The notes under the pieces were generated by a model. The model had not been told where the DNA came from. It saw nothing but the letters and a program-made list of their open reading frames with translations, and did no database searches. A DNA stretch of 64,000 nucleotides from Streptomyces sp. NBC_00554 (GTDB taxonomy: Bacteria > Actinomycetota > Actinomycetes > Streptomycetales > Streptomycetaceae), in assembly GCF_041431135.1 (NCBI RefSeq), contig NZ_CP107799.1:868001-932000 (forward strand), written 5' to 3'. A program made the position numbers and the translations under genes. Numbering within the stretch: position 1 is the stretch's first letter; every line of letters starts with the position of its first letter. This document shows, in pieces, positions 44,079 through 51,817 of this stretch.

Positions 44079-44795
44079 ATGAATCAGCAGCTTCTAGCCA
44101 AAACCTTCGTCGAACTGGCTGACAACCTGGTCGCCGACTTCGACCTGATCGACTTCCTGCGCCTGCTGACCGACCGCTGCGTAGGACTGCTCGGCGCGAG
44201 CGCCGCAGGGGTACTGCTCGCCGACCGGGACGGCGAACTGCGCGTGGTGGCCGCCTCCGACGAACAAGTACGCCTGCTCGAGCTCTTCCAGCTCCAGAAC
44301 GACGAAGGTCCCTGTCTCGACTGCTTCCGCACGGGTGCGCCCGTGGCAGTCGGCGACCTGGGCGCCGCCACCACTCGCTGGCCGCACTTCGCCGTACAGG
44401 CCCGACGCAGCGGGTTCGGAGCGGTGCAGGCCCTGCCGATGCGCCTGCGGGACGAGGTCGTGGGCGCCCTGAACCTCTTCCGCGCCACCCCCGGCCCCTT
44501 CGACCCGGCCGCCACGCCCCTCGCCCAGGCCCTGGCCGACGTCGCCACCATCAGCCTGCTGCAACAGCGCTCCGCGCACCGCAGCACCGTCCTCAACGAG
44601 CAACTCCAGACGGCGTTGAACAGCCGAGTGCTGATCGAACAGGCCAAGGGAAAGCTGGCCGAACGCCAGGGCGTCGACATGGAGCGGGCCTTCTCCGCGC
44701 TGCGCGGCTACGCCCGCGCCCACAACCGCCGTCTGTCCGACGTGGCCCGCGCCTTCATCGACGACTCCGAACCCCTCCCGGGCCTCGTTCCCTGA
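44079..44795 (+). CDS. GAF and ANTAR domain protein
   Basis: A 238-residue protein, paralogue of its neighbour. The GAF domain is at about 20-165 ('LLGASAAGVLLADRDGELRVVAASDEQVRLLELFQLQNDEGPCLDCF'), the ANTAR domain at 180-232 ('VLIEQAKGKLAERQGVDMERAFSALRGYARAHNRRLSDVARAFID'). The ATG at 44079 has GAGGG 9 bases before it; a GTG at 44070 also is in frame. It is separated from the preceding gene by 81 bp. Confidence 0.92.
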   Translation: MNQQLLAKTFVELADNLVADFDLIDFLRLLTDRCVGLLGASAAGVLLADRDGELRVVAASDEQVRLLELFQLQNDEGPCLDCFRTGAPVAVGDLGAATTRWPHFAVQARRSGFGAVQALPMRLRDEVVGALNLFRATPGPFDPAATPLAQALADVATISLLQQRSAHRSTVLNEQLQTALNSRVLIEQAKGKLAERQGVDMERAFSALRGYARAHNRRLSDVARAFIDDSEPLPGLVP

Positions 44796-44948
44796 CCGTC
44801 GTCGGCAGCGCTCGTCGGCCCAACTGGCCCCGATTCCAGGCCGATCCGGGGCTATGCTGAACGCACGTCCCGGACCCAGGCGCAGCACGACCCATCGGCC
44901 ACGATGGCTGTCCCGCACGTCTCCCGGTCCCCTGAACCGAGGCGCCCC

Positions 44949-45599
44949 ATGCGCACTCCCCCGCAACCGTACGAACCCGAAGGCGCTGAACCGTCCGCCA
45001 TGGACACCGTGCGTCTGCGCCGGCTGAACCGCTGGCAGGCCGAGGGCCTACGGGAGGATCTGGCGGATCTGTACGTGGAGTCCTCCGCCCCCGCGCCGGG
45101 TGAGGAGTTCGCCGGCCGGCAGAAGTTCCTGGAGCGCCTGGCGGACGACGTACAGTTGCCGGGGTTCGACATGCTGGTCGCCGAGGCGGCGGCCCTGACC
45201 GGCTGTGTCTTCGGATTCCCCGTATCGCGCGACGGCTCGTGGTGGCAGGGGTTCGACGGACCGCTGCCGCAGAACCTGGAGCAACTGACCGCGTCCGGGC
45301 ATGTCTTCGCGATCCTCGAAACTCTCGTCCATCCGCACCGGCACGCTCTCGGACTCGCCCGACGGATGCAGGAGCGGCTGCTCTCCGATCACCAGGCTTC
45401 GCTCGGGGTCACTTTGGTGGATCGGTCCGACCGTTCGGTCTCTGCCGCCTTGAAGGAATGGGGCTGGCAGGACGTGGGACAGATCCGTCGGCGGCCCGAC
45501 CCAACAGCCCTACGGCTACTGGTACTTCCCCTCGGAGAGCGCACGGCCGAGCATCCGGACGGCCTCGCCCACAACGACCGGACCCAACGGCCCGAATAG
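44949..45599 (+). CDS. GNAT-like acetyltransferase domain protein
   Basis: A 216-residue protein. The first part (about 20-90) is charged and helical ('LREDLADLYVESSAPAPGEEFAGRQKFLERL'). The core resembles a GNAT fold ('VFAILETLVHPHRHALGLARRMQERLL' with the acetyl-CoA loop pattern HRHxxGLARRM). Substrate unknown. ATG at 44949 has GAGG 6 bases before it. Its leader shares CCTGAACCGAGGCG with that of the STAS gene. Convergent with the next ANTAR gene. Confidence 0.75.
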   Translation: MRTPPQPYEPEGAEPSAMDTVRLRRLNRWQAEGLREDLADLYVESSAPAPGEEFAGRQKFLERLADDVQLPGFDMLVAEAAALTGCVFGFPVSRDGSWWQGFDGPLPQNLEQLTASGHVFAILETLVHPHRHALGLARRMQERLLSDHQASLGVTLVDRSDRSVSAALKEWGWQDVGQIRRRPDPTALRLLVLPLGERTAEHPDGLAHNDRTQRPE

Positions 45600-45690
45600 C
45601 CGCCCGCCGCAGAAGAGCCCGGTGGGTCGATGTTTGGGGCGGACCGGCAGGGCTACTCCAGAGGGGCGTCCGGCGGTCGGCCCGAACGAA

Positions 45691-45725
45691 GGCACCGGAG
45701 AGTTGAGATCACAGCTCCCGGTGCC
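45691..45725. terminator. Hairpin between convergent acetyltransferase and ANTAR genes
   Basis: GGCACCGG (45691-45698) pairs with CCGGTGCC (45718-45725) across a 19-base loop. It sits in the 143-bp gap between two converging genes, so it is a probable bidirectional terminator. Confidence 0.5.
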
Positions 45726-45742
45726 GCCGGGCATTCAGGTTG

Positions 45743-46102
45743 TCACCGCCGGTCGACCGCGTGGAGACGCCGCATCGCCCCGCGCAGCTCCCGGCGTATC
45801 TGCTCCGGGAGTGTCACACCGTTCGGCGAGGCGACCAGAGCCGCGGCCACGTCCCGGAGTTTGACGTTGCAGTGCTGCGACACGTCCACCAGCAGATCCC
45901 AGGCCCTCTCACTGGAACACGGTGCCAGGGCCATCACCATGCCGCGCGCCTGGTCGATCACCGCACGGCTCGCCAGCGCATGCACCAACTGATCGTTCTC
46001 CACCCGTAGTTCGAGTATCTCCGCGATCAGGAGCGCATCCCCCGGCAAGGGCGCGGCCGTCAGGATCCCCTCGGCCGCGTGGGGCGATTTCGCCTGATAC
46101 AT
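45743..46102 (-). CDS. ANTAR-domain protein
   Basis: A 119-residue protein with one ANTAR domain at about residues 45-100 ('ASRAVIDQARGMVMALAPCSSERAWDLLVDVSQHCNVKLRDVAAALVAS') after a short coiled part ('IAEILELRVENDQLVHAL'). No sensor domain is present, so it may act with the GAF-ANTAR proteins nearby or be driven by phosphorylation-independent means. The ATG at 46102 starts the family-like region. Confidence 0.85.
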   Translation of the reverse strand: MYQAKSPHAAEGILTAAPLPGDALLIAEILELRVENDQLVHALASRAVIDQARGMVMALAPCSSERAWDLLVDVSQHCNVKLRDVAAALVASPNGVTLPEQIRRELRGAMRRLHAVDRR

Positions 46103-46181
46103 GATGCCTACCTCACAGCGCAGTCGCGGTGTCCAGCCTGGGTGGAGCCGCCCTGGAGGAGAGCCGTCAGCGGCCGGCGAG

Positions 46182-46297
46182 TCACTGCTCGCCGGCCGCG
46201 CCGGGCTGGTAGGCCAAGCCGTGGTACTTGAAGTTCGTGTCCCCGATTTCGCGTCCCCGACTGGGACGACGACCAGACGATCCCGTAGGCCGGTCCG
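46182..46297 (-). pseudogene. Remnant of a PRC-barrel protein gene
   Basis: In one minus frame the segment 46240-46297 encodes RTGLRDRLVVVPVGDA. In another frame, 46182-46240 encodes NFKYHGLAYQPGAAGEQ and a stop. These match RTGLLSRQRLVFVPLDEA and IFQYYGMTYKPGANGER in the intact PRC-barrel gene at 47688-48044. About 40 residues between them are missing and the frame has shifted, so this is a decayed relative. No start region is recognisable. Confidence 0.55.
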
Positions 46298-46778
46298 TGT
46301 GGCCGGTCCCGGCGTCCGCGCAGCCATGGCCGGTGAGCATCACAGCCGGTCTGCCGTACTCAGGCTCCGCACCCACGGCTCGGTGGCCGCAGCGACGGAC
46401 CCGGTGGGCCTCACCCACAGCGTAGCCCTGCCCAAAGGTTGCAGATACCGTGCGACGTAAGCGCGTACTGTCCGAGACGGATGGCTACTCGACACCTGGA
46501 CCGGCGGGCGCGCTCGCCGAAGCTTCCTTCGCCCCATCGGCCCCGGCCGGCACCCAAAACTCCCCCATGTCGACATCACGTTGACACAGGATGTGGCCGG
46601 GCGTTCACTGACGGCACGGCGTAGGGCCATGCCACTCCGGATCATTCGGGCGACGCATTCCGCCTTCCCGCTTCGCCCGGACCCCGCGGAACTCAGGAAC
46701 TCCGCGATCTGGAGGTCCGGCGATGGTACGGATCACGGCAGCAGCGCAGGTGGTCCACCTTCAGCGACGAGGCCGACC
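46298..46778. other. Non-coding stretch between two damaged stress genes
   Basis: About 480 bp. Open frames on both strands have no family resemblance and poor codon bias. Nothing else was recognised apart from a possible GAGG ribosome site at 46769-46772 for the CsbD-like gene. Confidence 0.5.
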
Positions 46779-46952
46779 ATGAGCGCTGGACGTACGCTCA
46801 AGAGGCAAGACGCAGGAAGTGAAGGGAAGGATCATGGAAGCTTTCGGCCGGGCCGGCCGCGACAGGAAACTGGAGCGCACGGCAGGGCCGAACGGGTCTC
46901 CGGCAACCTGAAGCAGCCCGGCGAGAAGACCGGGCACGCTTTCAGGCGGTGA
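46779..46952 (+). pseudogene. CsbD-like stress protein gene with two compensating frameshifts
   Basis: The frame from ATG 46779 is open for 57 residues, the usual CsbD length, and ends GRAERVSGNLKQPGEKTG then HAFRR, a clear CsbD C terminus. The middle reads as non-family sequence. In the frame one base over, the middle (about 46804-46880) encodes KTQEVKGRIMEAFGRAGRDR then KLER, which fits CsbD well. Two opposite indels would therefore explain it. A GAGG site precedes the ATG. It may still be expressed with a scrambled centre; sequencing error is possible. Confidence 0.6.
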
Positions 46953-47143
46953 CCATGACAACCCCGGGTGGTGCCCACGTCGCGTGAGCGCCACCCGGCA
47001 GGCTCAACACGCAAGGTCCCACAAGGAGTTGGGGAGTGGCAGCCGCGTCCCGCCGTCGTGATCGACATCGCGACGCCAGCCGTACTCATAGACGGATGCA
47101 GCGCCAGGTCCGGCCGGCACGACGCACAGGAAAGCGGCACACG

Positions 47144-47491
47144 ATGATGTACGACCAGACACGCGCCCAACAGCCCCCGGACAACCGGCCCGGCTCCGCA
47201 GGGCGTCAGATCTCCGGCCCGGAGTCGCTGCTCGCGCCGGACGCACGGGCCAAGCTCACCAAGCGCCTCCACATGGCCCTCAACACCTTCGCCGACAGCC
47301 CGCGCCAGGCGCTGGAGGACTCCGACGGAGCCCTCGACGAGATCACCACCCAGCTCGTGAACGCCCTCGCGGAACGTCGGCGCGTCCTTCGCGCGGGCTG
47401 GCAGGACCAGGACCCCGAAACACAGTCGACCGAGTACCGGCTCGCCCTGAGGCAGTACCGAGAGCTCACGGAGCGCCTGCTGCGCCTGTAG
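47144..47491 (+). CDS. Small conserved helical protein, unknown
   Basis: A 115-residue soluble protein, mainly helical and charged ('KLTKRLHMALNTFADSPRQALEDSDGALDEITTQLVNALAERRRVLRAGW'), ending with 'LRQYRELTERLLRL'. No recognised domain. AGGAAAG lies 9 bases before the ATG. It sits in the stress island between CsbD-like and PRC-barrel genes. Confidence 0.7.
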   Translation: MMYDQTRAQQPPDNRPGSAGRQISGPESLLAPDARAKLTKRLHMALNTFADSPRQALEDSDGALDEITTQLVNALAERRRVLRAGWQDQDPETQSTEYRLALRQYRELTERLLRL

Positions 47492-47622
47492 GCACTCGCG
47501 CCGGTGGCCGCTTCGCAGCACCAAGAGTGGTGTTGCCGCGGCATCCCCGGTGCCGGAAGAGCATTCCGGTCATACGATGAAAAGTGGGCCGGTGCACTCT
47601 CACGTGCGGCGACCCGGAAGGG

Positions 47623-47650
47623 CGGCCCCGGTGCGTAGACGCCGGGGCCG
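47623..47650 (+). promoter_or_regulatory. Strong hairpin in the leader of the PRC-barrel gene
   Basis: CGGCCCCGG (47623-47631) and CCGGGGCCG (47642-47650) form a 9-bp stem with a 10-base loop, ending 37 bases before the PRC gene start. It may be the terminator of the upstream gene or an attenuator; ANTAR proteins in the island act on such hairpins, but the loop here is not the A/G hexaloop they prefer. Confidence 0.5.
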
Positions 47651-47687
47651 TTGTGCCATGGTCGGCGGGCAGACAGGGAGCAGGGGC

Positions 47688-48044
47688 ATGATCCGTTCAG
47701 CGGACATCCGCGAGTGGCGCAACCATGACGTGGTCGACCCGAAGCAGCGCAAGATCGGCACGCTCGAAGCGATCTATGTGGACACCGCGACCGACGAACC
47801 CGCCATGGCCACCGTCCGGACGGGGCTGCTCAGCCGCCAGCGACTGGTCTTCGTCCCCCTCGACGAGGCGGTGCTCGGGCCGGACTACGTCAAGGTCCCC
47901 TACGACAAGGGGCAGGCACGGAAGGCACCGTCGATCGGCACGGACGACGTACTGCCCGCCGAGCAGGAGGAAGCGATCTTCCAGTACTACGGCATGACGT
48001 ACAAACCGGGCGCCAACGGCGAACGCAAACTCGCGCGCCGCTGA
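47688..48044 (+). CDS. PRC-barrel domain protein
   Basis: A 118-residue protein with a PRC-barrel (about residues 5-80: 'IREWRNHDVVDPKQRKIGTLEAIYVDTATDEPAMATVRTGLLSRQRLVFVPLDEA') and a C-terminal tail 'EEAIFQYYGMTYKPGANGERKLARR' common in Streptomyces stress proteins. Role unknown, possibly membrane or RNA-linked stabilisation. ATG at 47688 with GGGAG upstream. Followed by a tiny membrane protein gene. Confidence 0.9.
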   Translation: MIRSADIREWRNHDVVDPKQRKIGTLEAIYVDTATDEPAMATVRTGLLSRQRLVFVPLDEAVLGPDYVKVPYDKGQARKAPSIGTDDVLPAEQEEAIFQYYGMTYKPGANGERKLARR

Positions 48045-48078
48045 TCGCCCACACGCAGTACAAGGAGGTGTTCGGGTG

Positions 48079-48249
48079 ATGGCGCTCTTCCTGCTGCTCG
48101 TCCTGGTGGCCGTCGTACTGGGAATCATCGGTGCGGCCGCGGACGGCCTGGGCTATCTGCTGGTCATCGGCATCGTGCTCTTCGTGGCCGATGTGGCCTT
48201 CTTCGCCGTACGAGGGTCCCGGCGTTCCGGACGGCGTCCCATCCGCTGA
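48079..48249 (+). CDS. Small hydrophobic membrane protein
   Basis: A 56-residue protein with two membrane segments (residues 2-18 and 25-44) and a basic C-terminal tail (RGSRRSGRRPIR). It has a full-strength AAGGAGGTG ribosome site at 48062-48070, well placed for the ATG at 48079 (GTG at 48076 also possible). It lies 34 bp after the PRC gene in the same direction. Small hydrophobic proteins of this type accompany stress genes in Streptomyces; function unknown. Confidence 0.75.
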   Translation: MALFLLLVLVAVVLGIIGAAADGLGYLLVIGIVLFVADVAFFAVRGSRRSGRRPIR

Positions 48250-48313
48250 CGACGGCAGCCGTGCCCGGGCACTTCGGCCGGTGCCCTCGCCCCCGTCCGT
48301 CGGGCCCTGGCCA

Positions 48314-48394
48314 GGAGTAGCCTGGAACTACCGAGGACACTTCGCGCACCGGCTTGTGCCTGTGTCGTTTTCGGCGATCCACGACACCGGGCCG
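48314..48394 (+). promoter_or_regulatory. Conserved structured leader of DUF5994 gene, copy 1
   Basis: Shares about three quarters of its bases with 49104-49186. GTGTCGT (48362-48368) pairs with ACGACAC (48381-48387) across a 12-base loop. An overlapping upstream stem (48347-48353 with 48358-48364, one mismatch) is mutually exclusive with it. A GGAGTAG box with GTCCGT 13 bases before it may be the promoter. Could be an RNA switch or a DNA operator with 12-base spacing. Confidence 0.65.
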
Positions 48395-48426
48395 GTTCAG
48401 GCCGTCCTGGGAGCTGAGGGCATGTC

Positions 48427-49026
48427 ATGACCGCGACCATGTTGGACGGACCGGCGGTCGACGACCGGGCCCCTTCCCCGTCACCGCTCCGGCTCATGCT
48501 GGCACCGGCCGGCACCACTCCGGCACTGATCGACGGTGCGTGGTGGCCCCGCACGCGGGATCTGGCGGCCGAACTCCCGGCGCTCACCGCGGTTTTGGAC
48601 CCGCTGTGGGGGCGGATCACCCACGTCACCGTGAACCCCACGTTCTGGCCGGTCGTTCCTCGGAGGGTGCCCGTCCACGGCCACGTCGTGCGGGTCGGCT
48701 GGTTCAAGGCCGAGCAGGACCCGCACAAGTTGCTGCTGCTCTCCTACACCGCCGGCCGCTGGGACCTGTTGGTGATCCCGCCGGAGACGAGTCCGGCCAC
48801 AGCCGCCCGCCTGATGACCACCGCAACGGATCCGTCGCGCAGCCTCACCGCGAGCGGCCTGATCCAGGAGGCGGACTTCTTCCGGACCGCGGCCGAGGCC
48901 GACTGGGACTCGACCAGGGAAAGGGTCTGGGACTCCGAGGGCGGGCATGAGGCCCACCGTACGAATCCTCGTGGCCCTGCCGGGGCCGTCATCGCCCGCG
49001 CATCGGCTCCGGCGCAAGGAATGTGA
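48427..49026 (+). CDS. DUF5994 family protein
   Basis: A 199-residue protein. The core (about 15-130) has 'LIDGAWWPRTRDLAAELPALTAVLDPLWGRITHVTVNPTFWP', 'VPVHGHVVRVGWFKAEQDPHKLLLLSYTAGRWDLLVIPPETSPATAARLM', the DUF5994 signature. Function unknown; the family is found mainly in Streptomyces and often near stress genes. The C terminus is longer than in its paralogues. It is preceded by a conserved structured leader. Confidence 0.9.
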   Translation: MTATMLDGPAVDDRAPSPSPLRLMLAPAGTTPALIDGAWWPRTRDLAAELPALTAVLDPLWGRITHVTVNPTFWPVVPRRVPVHGHVVRVGWFKAEQDPHKLLLLSYTAGRWDLLVIPPETSPATAARLMTTATDPSRSLTASGLIQEADFFRTAAEADWDSTRERVWDSEGGHEAHRTNPRGPAGAVIARASAPAQGM

Positions 49027-49103
49027 GCGGCCGCGTACACGTCGAAGGCATGCAGGGAGCGCTGCGAACCCGCGCCTCGCCGGGGTCCGTTCGACCTCCC
49101 GGG

Positions 49104-49186
49104 GGAGTAGCGTGGGGGCATCGAGAGTATTTCGCACACCGGCCTCCACGCCGGTGTCGTTCTCGGCGAGTGACGACACCGGGCCG
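49104..49186 (+). promoter_or_regulatory. Conserved structured leader of DUF5994 gene, copy 2
   Basis: Two overlapping hairpins: CACCGGC (49137-49143) with GCCGGTG (49150-49156), loop 6; and GGTGTCGT (49153-49160) with ACGACACC (49173-49180), loop 12. They share four bases so only one can form. Covariation with copy 1 is limited, but both keep the second stem and the same loop length. A GGAGTAG box starts the conserved block. Confidence 0.65.
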
Positions 49187-49223
49187 CTGCCCAAATGCAG
49201 CGGCTGGGAGACAGGTTCGCGAG

Positions 49224-49802
49224 ATGTCCGCGACCACCGACCGTCCGCCGCTGCGGATCGTGCCCTTCAGGGCCCCGACCGCCCGTCTCGCGCTGAAGCC
49301 CGTGAGCACCACCCGAGGACTTCTGGACGGCGCCTGGTGGCCCCGCTCCCGGGACCTGACACAGGAACTCTCCACCCTGGCCGACATGCTGGACCCGCTG
49401 TGGGGACGGATCACCCGGATCGCCGTCAACCCGACGTACTGGCCCGGCCTCCCGGACATGGTGCCCGTCAACGGCCATGTGGTGAAGGTCGGTTGGTTCA
49501 CACGGGAGCTGGACCCTCACAAGATCCTGCTGCTGTCGTACACCGCCGGCTGCTGGGACCTACTGGTGATCCCGCCGGAGACCAGCACCGCGGCAGCCGC
49601 ACGCCTGATGGCCGCCGCGAGCGAGAGCAGCGGCACCGCGACCACCGCGAGCGCGCTCATGGCGGCGGAGGAAGCCGTCCACGGCAGCTCCGTGGCCGAC
49701 CCGGACCGGGATTCCCCGGAGACCTCCGGGGACGAGGACGGCGCCTCGCCCTACCCGGCCGCTGCGGCGGCCGGCCCGAGCCGCCTGCTCATAGGGATGT
49801 GA
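49224..49802 (+). CDS. DUF5994 family protein
   Basis: A 192-residue paralogue of the upstream gene, with 'LLDGAWWPRSRDLTQELSTLADMLDPLWGRITRIAVNPTYWP' and 'HVVKVGWFTRELDPHKILLLSYTAGCWDLLVIPPETSTAAAARLM'. The two are about 60 percent alike over the core by eye, and each has its own leader copy, so they arose by tandem duplication that included the regulatory region. Function unknown. Confidence 0.9.
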   Translation: MSATTDRPPLRIVPFRAPTARLALKPVSTTRGLLDGAWWPRSRDLTQELSTLADMLDPLWGRITRIAVNPTYWPGLPDMVPVNGHVVKVGWFTRELDPHKILLLSYTAGCWDLLVIPPETSTAAAARLMAAASESSGTATTASALMAAEEAVHGSSVADPDRDSPETSGDEDGASPYPAAAAAGPSRLLIGM

Positions 49803-49807
49803 GCCTC

Positions 49808-49939
49808 ATGGTCACCGCCATGGCCTTCAGTACCCTGCTGATCCTGTCCGTCGCGGCGGCACGCGTGATCCACCGGATCGACGCCCGGAGAACGCAGCGC
49901 ACCACTGTCCGGTCGTCCGAGGTCCTGCCACCGAACTGA
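49808..49939 (+). CDS. Possible tiny membrane protein
   Basis: A 43-residue frame with one hydrophobic segment ('TAMAFSTLLILSVAAARVI') and a basic end (HRIDARRTQR). It begins just past the DUF5994 stop; a GTG at 49799 overlapping that stop is an alternative start. The ribosome site is weak, so the gene is uncertain. Confidence 0.4.
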   Translation: MVTAMAFSTLLILSVAAARVIHRIDARRTQRTTVRSSEVLPPN

Positions 49940-49981
49940 CGTCGTCCGCCCGAAGGGCCGCCGGCCGCGCCCGCCGCCCGG

Positions 49982-50380
49982 TCAGACACCGTCGGCCGCG
50001 GCGGCGGCCATGAGCTGCTCGGCGGTGTCCTGCGGGGTGTCGGGCGGTACGACGAGCAGGTCCCATCGTCCCCGGTTGGGGGCAAGCAGACAGACCGTGT
50101 GCGGGGCGGACGTGGCCGTGGATCTGCGCAGGCGCACGACCCGGTCGAGGACGAGCATCCGGCCGGGTGTCGCGGGCCATGTCGCCCCGTTGACCGTGAC
50201 GCCGGCGATGTGACCCCAGGTGCGGGGCAACCCGGCGAGCAGTCGCGGGAGTTCCGCGAGCAGGTCGTACGAGTGGGGCCACCACGCACCGTCGATGTGG
50301 TGCGGCAGGCCGCTGTGGGGCGCGAGGCTCAGGCGGAGCAGGGGATGCGGGGTGAGCGGGGGCTGCAGTACGGCGGTCAT
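49982..50380 (-). CDS. DUF5994 family protein, short
   Basis: A 132-residue third paralogue on the opposite strand. It keeps 'HIDGAWWPHSYDLLAELPRLLAGLPRTWGHIAGVTVNGATWPATPGR' and 'HTVCLLAPNRGRWDLLVVPPDTPQDTAEQLMAAA' but is diverged (VCLLAP in place of LLLSYT). AGGAG precedes the ATG. It has no leader like its paralogues and lies head-on to the small membrane protein frame. Confidence 0.88.
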   Translation of the reverse strand: MTAVLQPPLTPHPLLRLSLAPHSGLPHHIDGAWWPHSYDLLAELPRLLAGLPRTWGHIAGVTVNGATWPATPGRMLVLDRVVRLRRSTATSAPHTVCLLAPNRGRWDLLVVPPDTPQDTAEQLMAAAAADGV

Positions 50381-50441
50381 GCGGGCTCCTGTCGACTGCC
50401 GTGCGGAAAGGGTGGACCGGATTCGGCCGGACGGTCCGGGC

Positions 50442-51458
50442 TCACAGGCGACGGGCGGCCACGCGGTCCGGGGCCGGCCAGCGCACCTCGCTCACCCAGC
50501 CGACGCGTTCCAGAAGTCGAATGACGGCGGCGGAGGGGTCCACCTGGCCGCGGTCCACGCCGTGGCGGGCACACGTGGGGTCGGCGTGGTGGAGGTTGTG
50601 CCAGCTCTCACCGAAGGAGAGCAGGGCCAGCGGCCACAGGTTGGTGGCCCGGTCGTGGCGACGGGTGCGGAACGGGCGCTCGCCGATCATGTGGCACAGG
50701 GAGTTCACGCTCCAGGTCACATGCTGGAGCAGTGCGATACGCACAAGTCCCGCCCACAGCAGGGCGGTCAGCCCGTGCACCCAGGTTCCTCCGATGGCCC
50801 AGCCCGCCGCGAACGGCAGCGCGAGCGTGAGGACGCACAGGGCCGGGAAGGCGCGGGAGACGGCGCTGATGTCGCGGTCGGCGAGCAGGTCGGGGGCGTA
50901 ACGGTCCGCGGGCGTACTGTCGTTGCGGAACAGCCAGCCGACGTGCGCGTGCAGCAGTCCGCGCAACTGGCCGCGCAGATGCGTGCCGTAGCGGTACGGC
51001 GAGTGAGGGTCCCCCGGCCGGTCGGTGAAGGCGTGGTGGCGGCGGTGTGTGGCGACCCAGCCGATGACATCGCCCTGGAAACTCATCGACCCGGCCACCG
51101 CCAGCGAGATGCGCACGGGACGCACCGCACGGTAGCTGCCGTGGGTGAGCCCGCGATGGAAGCCGACCGTGACGCCGAGGCCCGTGACTGTGTAGAGGAC
51201 GAAGGCGAGCAGGATGTCGGCGGGGTGAATGAGACTCCCCCACAGCAACCAGCCGGCGAGGCCGAGTGCCACGAACGGCAGGACGACGATCGCCGCGGTC
51301 ACAGCGACGTACAACCGCTCGCCGCTGTTCCGTGGCGGAGTCGGAACCTCCGCGGGGAAGGGGCCCGTCCCGTCGTATACCTCGGGCGACCGGACAGCGT
51401 TCGGCGGCGCGACCGCTGAAGGGGGTTCGGCCGCGGACGTGGTGGAACCGATTGACAT
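50442..51458 (-). CDS. Fatty acyl-CoA delta-9-type desaturase
   Basis: A 338-residue membrane desaturase. The three histidine boxes for the di-iron site are HRGLTH (about 110), HRRHH (about 147) and HNLHH (about 287), with four membrane segments between. It introduces a cis double bond in acyl-CoA or membrane acyl chains, adjusting fluidity in cold or stress. The start ATG at 51458 has AAGGAG upstream; the frame is open further but lacks family sequence. Located 62 bp beyond the short DUF5994 gene, same strand, so likely co-transcribed with it. Confidence 0.92.
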   Translation of the reverse strand: MSIGSTTSAAEPPSAVAPPNAVRSPEVYDGTGPFPAEVPTPPRNSGERLYVAVTAAIVVLPFVALGLAGWLLWGSLIHPADILLAFVLYTVTGLGVTVGFHRGLTHGSYRAVRPVRISLAVAGSMSFQGDVIGWVATHRRHHAFTDRPGDPHSPYRYGTHLRGQLRGLLHAHVGWLFRNDSTPADRYAPDLLADRDISAVSRAFPALCVLTLALPFAAGWAIGGTWVHGLTALLWAGLVRIALLQHVTWSVNSLCHMIGERPFRTRRHDRATNLWPLALLSFGESWHNLHHADPTCARHGVDRGQVDPSAAVIRLLERVGWVSEVRWPAPDRVAARRL

Positions 51459-51817
51459 GCGGAACTCCTTGACCTCGGTGCGGGTGGCGCGGCCGGGGTC
51501 ACGGGCTGCTCCTGCAGGGACACGTGGTGGGCTTCGAAGCGGCGGCCCGGCGACTTCGTCCGGATCCGTACGGTCCGCCGACTGCCTGCCGGCATCTGCC
51601 CAGGAAGAGTCCTCAGTTCCTACACCGTACTCGCGCCCGCCCCGAAACGATGCGGCCCGGCTTGTCCGGGGTTGGCACCGCTGCCGACAGGGCATCCTGC
51701 CGACCGTCGAACATCCGGGCAAATCATGACGAATTGGCTACGCTACAAGTACCGAAGACATTCGTGACGGGTCGGCGATGTGGCCGACGTCCTCGTCGTC
51801 GGCAGCGGCAGCGGCCG
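51459..51817. other. Intergenic region between desaturase and lipoprotein genes
   Basis: 359 bp. It must hold the desaturase promoter (leftward) and the 3' end of the lipoprotein gene. Open frames here show no family resemblance. No strong hairpin or repeat was noticed. Confidence 0.5.

Noticed and set aside
49137..49156. First hairpin of the DUF5994 leader as an ANTAR target
   Set aside because: Its loop is CTCCAC, lacking the A at position 1 and G at position 4 that ANTAR proteins prefer, and the same loop is not conserved in the other copy.
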